A model generated the notes under the pieces. It searched no databases. It saw only the letters and a list, made by a program, of their open reading frames with translations, and had not been told where the DNA came from. The translations under genes and the position numbers were made by a program. Below, one piece after another: positions 36,654 through 52,378 of a stretch of DNA of 64,000 bases (position 1 is the stretch's first letter; every line of letters starts with the position of its first letter). This stretch comes from Floccularia luteovirens (lineage: Eukaryota > Basidiomycota > Agaricomycetes > Agaricales > Squamanitaceae): the NCBI GenBank assembly GCA_009739215.1, contig VSJF01000001.1, positions 558,001 through 622,000 on the forward strand. Reading direction: 5' to 3'.

Positions 36654-39581
36654 TCATTGATAATGAGTGCGGAGGAAGTCCGGTGCTAACTGATTGAAAC
36701 ACCATTTCCAATTTGCTCCCCACCACCTTCTGATAACATCCCCACCAAATTCATCATAGTCTGCTTTAAGAATACCAACTTTGACAAATTCAGGTGTGTT
36801 ACTGAATTTAGCCATGCCTTTCCATGCATCTAGAGAGGGATCTTCAGCACCGGATATTGCGAACGACATTTCAGGAGGCAGAATAGGCCGCAGTGTTGCG
36901 TGGAGGCGTGGGATAAGTCCAGGAAAATTTGAAGGGTAACCAGTGCAAAAGACGTTCTAAAACCATATCAGTAATGCAGCCGACTGGTAAAAGGGAATAC
37001 TGACATTGACAATTCGTTCTTTTTCTGCATCTGAAAAGGGTGAGAGCACGTTCTGAATGACTTCTCCTAGTCCTGCAGAGTCAACCCCTGCCATAGTTGG
37101 GGAGAAATAAGTCTCGCAGACTCTCCAGCGCTCAGTATTTAGATGTATTCGGGTGTTTCCTAAATAAAAATTAGGGATTGGTATGTGGTGGGTGCAGCAA
37201 AAGAACCTTCTATGTCGCCTTCTTCGTATGTTGGCTTAAAAGCAGATATAAGTGCCGATCGCTGTGTTGTGAGGGACGCGTGGGTATGCTGGGTGGTGAA
37301 GGTTGGATCGTATGCAAGTAGTTTTTGTTCAATTGCTTGTAGATTATTCAGGTCGTCTTCTTCGTCTGAAGATTCTACGGCAGTATTCTGTCATAATATG
37401 ATTAGCATATAAATTAGGAAACAACTGTAAGCATTATTAACAATTTTACGATAGATTGCCCAATCTGCATCATCTGCTCCAAACATATCCTCTGAAAACG
37501 GTTTAACAAGGTGCACGAATATCAACAACTTTGATCACGTACCACCACCACCTTTCCTCTTTTTCTTCGATACTCGGTCGTCAGCAGCTAGGTTTGCAAT
37601 ATTCTTCATCCTCGCTTGAGCTGCAGCACTTTTACGATCACTTAATGCTGCCTTGCGCCTTGCCCTATCTTTGATTTTGAATATTAATGCCTACCATCCA
37701 ACCTGACTTGAGTAAATGCACTTAGAGTACTTGGCATCACAGACGAACCTCTTGTTCCTGTCTCATTTTTCTTGCCCAGCCATGAAGGTCCATTTCACGC
37801 TCTTCCTCATCTCTCTTTTCTTCTCGCTCCTTTTCTTCTCGTTCGCGCTCTTTCTCCCGTCTTGCCCTCGCACGGGCATCGAAGCCGGCTTTTATTAGTT
37901 TTTGTTTCTTCTTCTCTTTTAGACCTTCCTCGTCGAGCTATCAAAAGTATTAAACTGTTGTAAGCAGGAGGATATTGACAAGACATACGTCTGCATCAGG
38001 GACTTCCAAGAGAGGGAATGATGGTTCTTCTTGCTGGGGGTGGGGGTGAGATTCATGAAAAACTGGTGATTGATTGCACAACCTGTTCATCTCCTTCGAC
38101 AGCCTCTTTTTTTCTTGCCTTCTTAAGATCATTTTCCAGCTTTTTAATCGTTTCGTCGAGTGCCGCATCATTGTCAAACCCTTCAGCTTGAAGTTTGTTC
38201 TGAGAAAGAAAGGATTAGTCCTTTGAAACGGATCATAAATTTTAGGCACAGCTTACTGTCCATTCCCTTTTATTTTCGTCTCCCTTGCTTTCTTTCAAGT
38301 TAAGAAGATACTGCAGATCATTCTCTTTTTGGACAAGCTAGAAGGATGAAATGAGCAGAGCACTTTCCATGAGGAACCAGTAAATTGAAGCACCTTCTCC
38401 ATCCGAGTTTTCGCTGCGATTTCTTGTAGTTTACGGCCTTGCTCTTTTCGCTTCTCTGCAATCCTTGCTAATTCCTCTTCGGTTTTCTCATCCACTACGG
38501 GGGTTGCATATGGAAATTGTACAATCCTTTCGCAAGATTTCAATTTGATGGGGTCCTTGAGTTGTCGTAATAGAGCTGGGTAGTCTGTAGCAAATTCACA
38601 GAAGTTATATAACATCCACTATATTCAGTATCAGTTTAATAAGTGACTTGGTAGATAGATAAATTGAATTACGTTGGTTTGGTTGGGTGTAACACGTGTT
38701 GGGAAGTTTGGATACTTGAGCTGAATGAGTTTGAGGAGATATTCAGAAGTTTGAGAACCGCCCCATGGGATTCTAAAGTTCATCAATAAGCAATCAGCTA
38801 GCCGTAGAAAAGGGCAATGACCTTTTTGCATGACTCAGAATGCCACGACCACCAAGCATTGGTATCACGGAAGTAGAGGATGTATTAAATGAGAGGACCA
38901 GACCATCAGAAGCGAATTTATCGTTTTGTTCTTTCGTATTGTTCTGGTAAAATGACATGATTCCATCTACACAATATGCCAAAGAGGGCACAGAGTAAAG
39001 CTCAAACATAAGTTCCGATGTTACTGGTAGTCAGTAGTTCGTAAGGATGTCTGCGTGAGTAATGTTGAAAGTCACGTACAGGCACGGGAATGCAAGGGGG
39101 AGCAAAATCGCTCTGTCATCAACACGGGATGGTCAATGGTTGGAGTGTCTATTCCCAACTGAATAAAGGCGTAATCAAAAGCGTTTTCCTTTATGCCTCG
39201 CCGGAAATTTCAGTTTTGCCATAGTTGGCCAGTTGATATATTGCTCACCAAAGCGTCGAAATTCAACAAAACATCCCCTTCCCATGGGTTCCTTGCTTGG
39301 CTGCGCGCTCCACTTTCCGAGTCAATGGCTTCACCAAACAACAAAAGAGGTCGATTGTTTCTTCTTTCCTTGTATTTCGCGACTGCGTTGGTACCAACAT
39401 ACGGAGTCGCGGACGTGGAGAATCCCCATCTCAAGGTAGTCGAGCCATTATCAATGATGATAGGTGTACCTTTATTTCGGTGGTTGTCGTATGGTTCAGC
39501 TTTGGGTGGTAAGGACAACGGTGTTGGTGTTGGTAGACGGGTGATATTCTGATAATTTGTTGGGGGAGTATCAATATCCAT
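36654..39581 (-). CDS. ARP5: Actin-related protein ARP5 of the INO80 complex
   Basis: Nuclear actin-fold subunit of the INO80 remodeller, acting with Ies6. The start at 39581 reads MDIDTPPTNYQN. The nucleotide cleft is represented by GTPIIIDNGSTTLRWGFS. It continues with FDYAFIQLGIDTPTIDHPVL, ELMFELYSVPSLAYCVDGIM and GGRGILSHAKRIPWGGSQTS. The large charged helical insertion typical of ARP5 follows (KTEEELARIAEKRKEQGRKL; ETIKKLENDLKKARKKEA; REKEREREEKEREEKREEEE). The C-terminal actin part is NVFCTGYPSNFPGLIPRLHA and KVGILKADYDEFGGDVIRRW, with the stop at 36654-36656. About a dozen exons. It shares a 225-bp divergent promoter region with NUP93. Confidence 0.93.
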
Positions 39582-39806
39582 TGGTGTAATTTGTTCGTGT
39601 AGTGTTGTGGTAAGCTAAAATACTTTACATATGCACACCAAATTACAAAGGATAACTTGTGGTTAATTGATTGACCAAATTAGCAATCTCCGGATTTCCT
39701 GAAGAAGAAATGTTTGGTATCAATGGTAGAACCAAACACACTGAATTGCAAAGATTTCAAGTGAACCAGCTAACTAGCCACTTAAGCTTCCAATCATCCT
39801 TTGGAA

Positions 39807-42800
39807 ATGGCATCCGACTTGTCTAAACTGTTAACCGCGTCTAAAAGCTTAACTTCTCATTTTTCACGCCCTGATCTCCCTTCAGTCAATCTTTCTCTCG
39901 ATCAAATAGAGGCTCAGAGTCGTCGTCTTGTCTCTCGACAGCCTGGTACCTCCAATGACACGGATCGCGCGTGTGTTGTCTTTATCGACCCTTTTGTTAG
40001 AATGTACTAATAACATTTTAGGAACTATCTGTTGGCACAAGCCCATGTTGATGTCTCTGCTCTTTCAAACTCTATTGCACACCTAAATACATCAACCACC
40101 TTCTCTCCACTACAACCATTACAGGATACGGATGTTGCTGGATATCTCCGTCATGCACATGAGCAGAACCTTATTTCCACTATAGAAGAGGGAAGAAAAG
40201 AGACACAACAAGAGTTCTACCGAGTCTTGGAAGAGCGAAGTCAGCGTGACTGGGAGGCAAAAAAGAGACGCGTCTTTGAAGAGTTAGGTGGTCGGGTTGG
40301 GGGTGATAGTCGAGCTTTGGTCGAATTGAGAAAGAGCACTCACGGAAAAAGTAGTTTGGTGGTAAGTATTTGAGAACCAGTACCCCCCACTAATTTTTAA
40401 CAAGGCTTCAGTCAGGTGTTGCGCCCAGTTTAACCTTGCAAATGCAAAGCAAAATGATGGCTTATGACCGCGTCATTTCTGACCTGAATGCAGCAAGGTT
40501 ACGTGGAAATTCATATCCACTGGTACATTCCTTAATTGACGCATCTCTTACCGTGTCCTCCGATGTCAGTCAGCCCTATTCAATCCAGTTTGTCATAATC
40601 TGACCCGCTGTTTTCTAGCCTCATGTAATTCAGATGACTCAAATTTTCCATGTTCTTTCCAAAATTACTTCAGAGCCACCTGCCCTTCCTCCTGTTGAGC
40701 ATGCTGGCGCGCATATACTCAACGCTCCTCTGTTTGAGCGCAAGTTCGCTAGGACGTACCTAGGTGATCCTGAATCACGAGAAGCTGTAACTCTAAGGAG
40801 GAAAATAGCCGCGGGCTCCAGGGAGGCATTAGAAGAACAATATTGGGATATTGTCGAACGTACAGTCCAATCTAGACCTGCAGAAGCAAAGTTGGGGGGT
40901 GATCCCAGTATATCAAATAAAATAAGGGCGTTTTTACTTGTAAGATACTACCATAACGGGGAATGGGAAGGACGCATTGAAGTGAGAAATTCCTCATTTC
41001 ATTCTCAACGATATATCCATTGATAATGATATTTTACAGATGATTGTGGGACAACCGCTGTGGGCGCGAATATTCTACCTTGTACGCACAGGACATGCTC
41101 AGGAAGCGCTGGACGAGGTTTTACACTTTCAAAATGCTATCGAAAGCCGAGAAGCAAGTTTTGTGAACCACTTTAGGACTTGGATAGAATCTCCCGAACG
41201 GAAGTAAGTGCCTTTAAAGTTCTGTGTTGTGATCTATCTGAGACATTTACAGACTGCCAAAAGCACATCGAGATCATTTGCAAGCTGTATACAATGCACA
41301 CATGTTACATTCCACTACTGCTGATCCTTTTAAGTTGGCCTTATACAAGCTCATGGGTAAACTGGAACCATCACGCAGGAGCGTTCCTCTAATAACTACG
41401 ACAACGGAAGACTGGCTGTGGTTCCAATTTGCTATGGTGAGCTCAAGAGCTTTGTGTCTACTTTGATAGCAAGGCTTACCTAAGGCAAGGTTGACGAGGA
41501 AGAAGATGGCGGATTACGGGCATTGGGCGAGGTTCTCATGAGTTATGGTGAACGCCATTTTGATGGCTCAATGAACCAACCAGGCTCCAGACGTGGTGTG
41601 TGGGCTGGAGTCCTTCTCATGTGTGGTCAATTCGAGCGTGTAGGAAACTTTTATTCCGCAATGATTTATCTAAAATATGAATTATTATCTCGTAGGCTGT
41701 TGCAGCTCTTTGGGAGCATCAAGAAACCGAAATCGAGGCTGTACACCTGGCTATTGCATTAGCATATCACGGCCTTCTGCGTGTTCCATCCCATGCTGAA
41801 ACGTCTGATATGACTCCTTGTAGGTTTTCTATTCGTGTGTACATTAAAGGAGCTCAATTATCTCGTTTAGTGACCCTTTCTCCTGCATCCCCGCCCAGTC
41901 TCAGCTTGTCCACCCTGGTCTGGCGGTATGTCCGTCAATTCGTAAAAATGGATGCAAAAGAGGCTCTCCAGTATGTATACTGCGTCTGTCTCACACATGA
42001 CCAGGGAGAGGTCGGGAAGGAGCAGGTCGAGAGTGCTTGGGAGCTTGTCCGACGTATCATTGTTTTGGCAAACAGTGGACAAGGTTGGGAAGAGCTTGTT
42101 GGGGGTTTGCGAGCAGATGGTTCGCATTTCGTACGTTGACCTATGCCATTTTCGTGCACTTAATTAACCTCTTTTGCAGAGCGGTGCTATTGAACAAGGC
42201 GCGAGTCTATTGCAATTGAAGGATAGTAAACAATTTAAGGAACAGATTCTCATTCGGGCAGCGCGTCATTCTGAGGAAAATGACCGCATATCAGAGGCCA
42301 TCAAGTTATACAATCTCGCAGGAGAGTATGGAACTGTCGTTGCGTGCCTCGCGCAAGCTCTAGGGAACACGATTTCACAGACTAGTGCAGATGAGAAGGC
42401 GCGAGCTATTGAAAAGACAGCTGCTGATATATTGAGGCACTATGAAAAGACTAATAGGGTGGTTGGCAAGGATCGCGATGCTGTGGTAAAGTTGTTAAGA
42501 ATAAGGGAAGCAGTGGATGCAAAGAATGCCGGAAAAGCGGAGGCTGCACTGGATGTCAGTATCCATCGAATTCATGTTGGTTCAAATGTTGATTTTATAC
42601 AGATTATGGAATCGACGGATCTCATCCCGCTCAGCGGCGATGTGGCTAGGATAACCCGCCGAGCAGAAGAATTCAAAGATCTCCATGAAGCTCTCCAGAA
42701 AAACTTACAAATATACATACCACTTACTATGGATGCGTTAGCTGGCGTGCACCAGAAGGTTAAGACCTCAATAGTTGCAGATGCAACGCGACAAATGGTA

Positions 42801-42972
42801 AGTTACATAGAGAAAACATGCATATACCACTGCCAACATCATTTGCACAGACGCTTGTAAACATAAGGAAGAAATCAAGGTCTCTTATGATCTTTGCTGG
42901 CATTTTAAAATATCGCATGTCACCAGATGTGTATTCGTATATTGCAAGGCTAGATGTGGAAATTGCATTGTA
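39807..42972 (+). CDS. Nuclear pore linker nucleoporin NUP93/Nic96
   Basis: Inner-ring scaffold nucleoporin. The start at 39807 reads MASDLSKLLTASKSLTSHF. A coiled-coil N-terminus (EEGRKETQQEFYRVLEERSQ) leads into an alpha-solenoid with the characteristic LFERKFARTYLGDPESREAV, FLLVRYYHNGEWEGRIE, GQPLWARIFYLVRTGHAQEA, TTEDWLWFQFAM and GVWAGVLLMCGQFERAVAAL. The C-terminal part includes AIKLYNLAGEYGTVVACLAQ and a last exon, TLVNIRKKSRSLMIFAG onward, with the stop at 42970-42972. About ten exons, all joinable. The order of blocks matches the Nic96 family over its full length. Confidence 0.92.
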
Positions 42973-43175
42973 ACATACTTTTCTTATATTATGATGAATG
43001 TAATACATTGAGGTGTCGTTGACGTGATCTCTTGGAACGGAAATTGGACTTGACCACAATTTGGGATTCCGTTGGGTATTCAGAACAGTTGGCACCGACA
43101 TTCTATAAAACGAACTGCATTACTTGACCTCCTTGGCTAAAAAAGTGTGACGACATGTGTGTACTCCCCATGAAC

Positions 43176-44089
43176 TCAACGTTGAGCAGATACAAAATCC
43201 TCTGCTCCAACATTTGCCTCCCCATTTTCTGAATCGGTATTTGCTTCCTCAGCTTTTTCAGACTGATTATCCATTGTGTCCGTGAAGCCCTGCAAACGCT
43301 GTTGACGGTGACACTTGAGATACCAAAAACTTTTTTAAACCAAAGAGCACAGATTAAAGAAAGGCACGCACATGGTAAACAGCGGTCCAATATCCACTCC
43401 AATACATAGCATTTATCGCATGGGAGAATGCTTCATCTTGACTTGCCATCTGCCCTACAGGGTTTATGGTAACGTAGTCTGTTGTAGTGATTGGATTGGG
43501 GAGGGCGAGGGCTGGATCATGTGTTGGGACAAACGTATCATAATTGAGAACCTGTGAGTTCTCCTCGCTGTCTGGGTCCGTAAGAGGCGTGTTCTGGACT
43601 AGGGTTGTGGTGGGCCGCGTTATACCATTTGTTTCCCTATTATATGGTTCAGATGGGGGAACGTTGTACCAACTGTTTAACGAGGAGTGAATTTACAATA
43701 GAATGAGATCGTGATACAACTGACAGAGGCGATCTATGAACTGGTTCTGATTTCCAGCCTTTATCAGGACCATTAAAGGCTTCATATTCTTCCATAGCAG
43801 CGTCCCAAGCGTCAATGAGTGCGGAATCGTCCCATATTTCATCATGGGTCAGCTCTCGGCTTAATTCATGCTCATTTCCATCACCCTCTAACCTGGAGTT
43901 CGAGTTTATTCGATTCTGTATTTGATCATTTCGGACGTTTTGTTTAGTGGATTGAATAGGATGTCGTTGATTGTTGTTACGTCTGCGTTTTTTAGCTGGC
44001 GGATGATGTGAGCCGCGTTGAGAAGATCCTACTGGGTTATCGTAGGGGAGCGTAATGTCATCGTAGGATATGATTTGTCTAGCCTCCAT
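43176..44089 (-). CDS. SMN (survival motor neuron) homologue
   Basis: Assembly factor that loads Sm rings on spliceosomal snRNAs with Gemin2. The start at 44089 reads MEARQIISYDDITLPYD. A basic nuclear-localisation stretch (PAKKRRRNNNQR) precedes the Gemin2-binding helix THDEIWDDSALIDAWDAAME. The C-terminal YG-box-like oligomerisation helix reads EAFSHAINAMYWSGYWTAVY. There is no Tudor domain between the two, as in S. pombe Smn1. Three exons; the first junction is L-WYNVPP. The stop is at 43176-43178. The identification rests on both ends matching SMN in the correct order. Confidence 0.85.
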
Positions 44090-44393
44090 GTTTTTTTACG
44101 GGAATTTTGAAAGGTGGCTTGTGGGAGTGTTTGGCAAGCTTATCGAAAAAAAATATACCATATCTGTCTATGTTGGACGTAATTTATGAACATACATACT
44201 TACATATACGCACTTATAATAATGATCGTTCGCGAATATTTCGTGTACAGTACATGGGATGAATCTATCCAATACCCCTTGCAGCTAAGCTATCATGTGT
44301 ATTCCAAATATCTATTATTTGGTTATCATGACCACTTTTGGTTCATTTCGCTTCGTTAAAATTTGCATTCCGTTCATCATTTAGAAGTTCGGA
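44090..44393. other. Intergenic region between SMN and the F-box gene
   Basis: About 300 bp, AT-rich. It holds the SMN promoter and the 3' flank of the F-box gene, which lies on the same strand. No gene seen. Confidence 0.4.
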
Positions 44394-45296
44394 TCACCAG
44401 TCGCTGGATGCAGCTTCCCAGCCACCTTTATCGCGAATTCCAGAACTGCCGAGTTTTGTTTTGCCACGCGCTTTGCGTCCTCCAAGTTCCTTGTACATTT
44501 CGCGCATCTCGAGTTTTCCAGGCTTCGAAGAAGCTTGTGCTTCCTGCCTCCATTGTTCTTCTTTCAACTCTCTGGGTGTCTGATAGCCTGATATTATGGG
44601 TGATGCATATCCGGAGCTGCGAGAAAAGGGGGCTGATGTGGTGGCTCGTTCGTGGGTGGATTTCAAATGCACCACGCGCTACGAGATGTTATTTGAGGAA
44701 AGTTGTTAATGGTAAGCATACGACATACCCAGTTTTGTTTAGACTCTCTTTTGGTCCATTTCCCGGGTGGCAAGCTGTCATCATGGAAATTTTCTTTGCG
44801 GTAATGTTGAAACCATACTATGTGTGGTGTAAAATTAGAAGATATATTGCATTTTGTTTGGGAATGTACCATAATTCAAAGTCTGACTTCTATTCCATTT
44901 TTTTGAAACTAGCGCACATTTAGCTAGTTCTTTCGTAGACAGCGCCGAAAATATTCGTTGAGTGACTTCCGTTGGCAGGGCTTTTAGAGGGTCTCTTTGA
45001 TTAGAGGAGAGATGAATGGGCCCTCGTAATGGACGTGCAGCAGCGCCCCGTACCGGAGATGATGGCCTAGTACGATCTGGAGTGGCCGGTAGTGATTGCT
45101 GAAACGAGTGTGTCAATTAATGAGCATTCTAGCGTGATCGTGAAATACTGACGACAGGGACCCAATCGTCATCAGAGTCATCCTTATCACCTGATACCGG
45201 CTGTTGTCGTTGTGACTGACGAAGGTTATTTAATGGACTTTCTGCGATGGATGAATCCTCTGCATGAAAACGCAATACATCTTGTAAGAGACTCAT
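44394..45296 (-). CDS. F-box protein
   Basis: Likely substrate adaptor of an SCF ubiquitin ligase. Four exons from ATG 45296 (MSLLQDVLRFHAEDSS) to a stop at 44394-44396. The F-box lies near residues 85-125: DPLKALPTEVTQRIFSALST, then KELAKCALVSKKWNRSQTLN. Downstream is VWFQHYRKENFHDDSLPPGK and a charged tail with KEEQWRQEAQASSKPGK and a KLEMREMYKELGGRKARGKT segment. No WD40 or LRR repeats are visible, so the substrate-binding part is unrecognised. All three introns are GT-AG and in phase. Confidence 0.82.
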
Positions 45297-45411
45297 GATT
45301 GTGGTGGAAGGAAGAAAGAAATGATCTGGCAGAGAGCAGCAGACTGGAAGCTATTTATTTTATTTACGATAAGGTTTTGACGTCATCAATAAAAATAATA
45401 TTTATTAATTA

Positions 45412-47888
<2,477 letters not shown>

Positions 47889-49208
47889 TCAGAGGGCATC
47901 AAATTCAGATGCATTCCCTTCATCCTCAAGCATCTCCATCTCATCCTCACTATAAGCACTTTCCAGTTCAGATAAAAACTCTTCATATTCCTCAGAAGGG
48001 ATATAGGGCTTCAGGGATTTCAAAGCTTTTGACATCCATTTCATTGTCTGAGGTGACATCTTTGGCATCTGTATCTATATCATCATAAGATATAGGAAAT
48101 GACTATTATATATCCTTTTCAAACTGTTTAGTAATAGTGCGAAGATTGATATGGCCTATGCTACCACCAGTGAAGCGAATGAACATATCTCTGTCTGGAA
48201 ATCTAATGTCAATATGGTTAGTATTATTATATGCTGGTATTATATTCTCCATTACTTACATGTTAACATAATAGCAAGTATAGTCATTATCACATTCATC
48301 TGCATGCTAGGCTATAGATGGACCCAATAAGTCCTTTGTCTGATTGCTGGTAAATGAGGGAATGAGATAAATAGCCTATACAACAGTGGAGGGATCAATG
48401 AAACTGAATGCATCATTATCATCACCTGGCAGAAAGTGGACTTGGAATAGTTTTCTTACTCTAAATCCTGAGAACATCTGACTGTTGAGCAGCCATGTGT
48501 ATGTGACACAGTGGAGAGACTCAAGTCTTACCTTGTGCTTACTTGGTTCACACCTTACAGTTAGTGTTACTACTACTACCTATAGAATAGGACAAGGGAT
48601 CTATTCTGCATAAGAGTGTCCTTATATACAGTTCTAGCTGTATGTATATATTTACATATAAGGGTCCGTGCATAGGGCATGGGGCATATGTGAGTGTAGT
48701 CATGTGACACATCATGTGACATATCATCTGACTCATCACCTGATGAATTATGTAATCCATCATGTGATTGTGCTGTTGCAACACTGACTGTCAAAGTTAT
48801 ATCATTAAGCTCATAGAAATTCTGCTCAATGAAACTCCTGAAGGATTGATTTGGGATTATCAAATTTGACCATGGCATGGAATATCTCTATTACCTGAGT
48901 GTAGCAGTATGGATGCTCTAGCTCATTACAGTCTTCAAGCATCATGACATCTGAGTGTGTTTTTAGATTAATATTATCTTGCTCCCAATAGTTATCGTAT
49001 ATTGTATAGTTGATACACACTATCTGGTGATGGTAGATAGAATTATTTTGAATGATAAGTGTATATCGATCATTGTCTGTAATCTCTTCTCCTTCACACA
49101 GAAGTTAGTATAGCAGGTAGTCTATGAGTTTTGATGAAAAGCCCTTGAAATAGGCTGTAAAAGTATCATCAGGAATTGCAAGGATAAAAACAAGAATAAT
49201 GCATCTTG
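47889..49208 (-). pseudogene. Decayed DNA-transposon-associated ORF (Agaricomycete repeat family, possibly Plavaka-like), interrupted by a solo LTR
   Basis: Reading the minus strand from 49208, the relic shows SSKLIDYLLY*LLCEGEEIT, VCINYTIYDNYWEQDNINLK, THSDVMMLEDCNELEHPY and CYTQVIEIFHAMVKFDN. After the solo LTR at 48483-48783 it continues RKLFQVHFLPGDDNDAFSFI, DPSTVV*AIYLIPSFTSN and FPDRDMFIRFTGGSIGHINL, and ends in an acidic tail EDEMEMLEDEGNASEFDAL with the stop at 47889-47891. The layout matches a repeat-encoded protein common in Agaricomycetes; the superfamily name is tentative. Internal stops sit where Arg codons are expected (CGA to TGA). Its upstream part appears to lie on the plus strand at 54427-54592, moved away by an inversion. 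Confidence 0.65.
48483..48783 (-). mobile_element. Solo LTR, family L (TGTTG...CAACA), TSD CTGAC
   Basis: 301 bp from TGTTGAGCAG (rc of the 3' end) to TTGCAACA. The 5-bp target duplication CTGAC is perfect at 48478-48482 and 48784-48788. It interrupts the minus-strand relic reading frame. Sequence is closely related to the copies at 50602, 52379 and 53156. Confidence 0.9.
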
Positions 49209-49572
49209 TGTTGTAACAGCAACTATCACATGAAGGATCACATGATTCATGTAACATGATATGTCATATGACCTAGTTATGTGACTCACTCATCATATGC
49301 TTTATATGTCACGTGCATTATGACTAAGCATGTTCTTTGATGTTCTACAACATTCTACAAGGAACATGTGATTTATGGAACTATCTAGCATGGACCACTA
49401 TTTACAAATATGCACATATAGTAAAACTATATATAAGGACCTTGTACTTCGTACTATGCCCCTTGTCCTAATTACATTAGTAGTAGTCAGTATTAGCCTA
49501 TAAGCACAACAAGTAAGCTCTAAGGTAAGGTAGTTCCACTTCACTGTATATAACACAGAGTACTGCTCAACA
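49209..49572 (+). mobile_element. LTR copy E of family L, left breakpoint of an inversion
   Basis: 364 bp, TGTTGTAACAG...GCTCAACA. The left flank is TCTTG and the right flank TGACA, so it has no duplication of its own. The reversed copy at 54593-54955 carries the same two flanks swapped. See the inversion finding. Confidence 0.9.
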
Positions 49573-50601
49573 TGACATTCCTACAAATCAGTCAGCCACT
49601 CCCACTATTTCTTCATCTGTAGTTCATCTGCCAATGCAGCCAGACAATGAGCAATCTCCTCTTGTACTGCCTGTTCAAGCAGAATATGAACCTCCTCCTT
49701 CTCCACTTATACTTGCCACTCCACTACAGTCACCTAGTTCTCAACCAATCTCCTTGCCATGCACTTCTGTCATACAATTCACACCCAATCCAGTAACTCC
49801 TCCTTTAGCTCTTAGGAGAACTAGAAGAAATATTCAACCTCCTGGTAAATGGTGGAAAGTCAGACACTCCCCTGCAATCCCTGAGACTTCTTCTGAATCT
49901 GAAGCAGATGTTGCTAATGATGAAGAAGAGTTCAGTGGTATTGCTATTGCTACTGGTGTTACAGAGCCTAATACATACAAACAGGCAATGAAAGCACCAG
50001 ATGCAGAACTATGGAGACAGGCAGCTGCAGATGAAATTAAGACTCTTATGGATAATGGTACTTGGGACTTGGCTTTGTTGCCAAAGGATAGACAGGCAAT
50101 AGGTAGTAAATGGATGTTCAAAGTAAAGAGGAATACAGATAGCTCAGTTGAAAGATACAAAGCTAGACTAGTTGCAAAAGAGTTCTCTCAGAGACCTGGC
50201 TTAGACTTTACTGAAGTCTTTGCATCCACATTCAGAATGGCTTCAATCAGAACCATTATTGCACTAGCAGCTAAATACAACTACCATCTGCACTCTATTG
50301 ACATCTCATCTGCCTTCCTGAATGGTGATCTAGAGGAAGACATCTACATGTAACAGCCTGCTGGCTTTAAGCAACTTGGACCAGACTATGTTTGTAAACT
50401 CAAAAAGTCTATATATGGTCTCAAGCAATCAGCTAGACAATAGAACAAGAAACTGCATGCAGCTCTTAGTAGTATGGGTTATAGCAGATTGGAATCAGAT
50501 AGGAGTATCTATGTATATGCCAAAGAAGGGATTCTAGTTATTATTCCTATGTATATTGATGACATTACCCTTGCATTAAACTCAACCTCTAAGATTGATT
50601 C

Positions 50602-50911
50602 TGTTGCATCAGCACGATCACATGATGGATTACATAATTTGTCAGGTGATGAGTCACACGTGATATGTCACATGATGTGTCACATGACTACACTCACATA
50701 TGCCCTATGCCTCATGCCTTATGCACGGACCATCATATATAAATATGTACATATAGCTAGAACTGTATATAAGGACACTCTTATGCAAAATAGATCTCTG
50801 GTCCTATTCTATAGGTAGTAGGTAGTAACTAACCGTAAGGTGTGAATCTAAGTAAGCACAAGGTAAGGCTTGAGTCTCTCCACTATGTCACACACACATG
50901 GCTGCTCAACA
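50602..50911 (+). mobile_element. Solo LTR, family L, TSD GATTC
   Basis: 310 bp TGTTGCATCAG...GCTGCTCAACA inserted in the Copia reverse transcriptase. The target duplication GATTC is perfect at 50597-50601 and 50912-50916. Removing the LTR and one duplicate restores STSKIDSTIKELESHF. Confidence 0.93.
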
Positions 50912-51057
50912 GATTCCACAATCAAAGAGCTAGAGAGTCACTTTAAACTCAAGAATATTGGACCTACTACTTGGCTACTTGGCATGAAAATCAATGTTGA
51001 TTCTGCCAACCACACTATCTCCCTATCCCAGCAATAGTACATTAATGACATGCTTGT

Positions 51058-51663
51058 TGTTACTGTTAGGGGCTTATGCATTGTCGTTTACTGGTCTCAT
51101 CATTGGGGTATCCAGGTTAGGGAATGGTTGATTGTTGCCAGTCAGATTTCCCTGATGTAATAGTAGGTTATGCTACTACACAGGTTACAAACCACCTGTC
51201 AAGGTCTCTCTGAGATCAGTTACAGAGGAGGGGATAGCCAGGTGTTTCAGGCTGTACAGTGTCGTCCATGCCGCTATATACAATGATTTTGCCGTCCTAG
51301 ACAAGGGAGGGAGATTTACTTAGAGTGTCATGGAGGTAACAGAGTAATCGCCTGTATTAGAGGGTACTCAAAACTAAGATCAAGCTGAGGCTTGTCTGTA
51401 GTTTCATGCTACTTAAATATAAGTATGCTACTTCTAATTATAACCTATTGCATGCTTGCTCAGTAAGCTATGAGTCAACACAGAGTCATACAGAAGTATC
51501 TACTAGTTATTTAGAAGCATATACAAGTCATTACGAGTTAAAAGAACCAAAGTGCAAGTCATATACAAAACATGTATGAGAAAGTAGTAAATGAGGCAGG
51601 AACACGTTATGCATGCATTCTAAAGTCCAGGGAAATAGCACATATCCAGATAAGGTCATAACA
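51058..51663 (+). mobile_element. Solo LTR, family X (TGTTA...TAACA), TSD CTTGT
   Basis: 606 bp element inserted between NDMLV and QYGFTNCNP of the Copia. The target duplication CTTGT is perfect at 51053-51057 and 51664-51668. A TTAAATATAAGTATGC promoter-like stretch lies near 51411. A truncated inverted copy is at 59877-60295. Confidence 0.9.
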
Positions 51664-52378
51664 CTTGTGCAATATGGCTTTACTAATTGCAATCCAATCT
51701 CCACTCCCATGGATCCAGGACTTGTACTAGAGAAAACTCAAACCCTCTCTGATGAGGATGTAGAGTTCATGTCCAAGGTTCTCTACTTGTCTGCTGTTGA
51801 TACTCTCATCTACTTGGCATAATGCACTAGACCTAACATCTCATTTGCTATTGGTACACTTGCTAAATACAACTCCAATCCTAATCCAACTTATAGGAAA
51901 GCTGTCAAGCATGTATTTAGATACTTGCAAGGCACCAAGGACTATGAGCTTATGTACAGGCAAGATGATGCTAAGGAGCTGTTTATCACATACTCTGATG
52001 CAAATCATGATGCATGCAAAGACACTGGTAGATCTACTGGTGGCTATTGTGTTATGATTGGCAGTGGTGCAGTCAGCTGGTCTTCTAAGCTGCAGACTTG
52101 TGTTGCACTGTCTTCTACTGAAGCAGAGTATATAGCAGCTGTTGAAGCAGGCAAAGAGCTCAAATGGATGAGAAGCCTACTTGGTGAATTTGGATACATA
52201 TTTGATAAACCTTCTACTCTTTGCATTGACAACCAGTCTGCAATCAGTATGTCTAAGAATCCTGAGCATTATAGTAGAATGAAGCATCTTGACTTGAAGT
52301 TCCATTGGCTTAGAGAGAATGTGAAAGCAGGGATTATTACTCCAATTCATGTTGGCACCAATGATATGGTTGCAGACT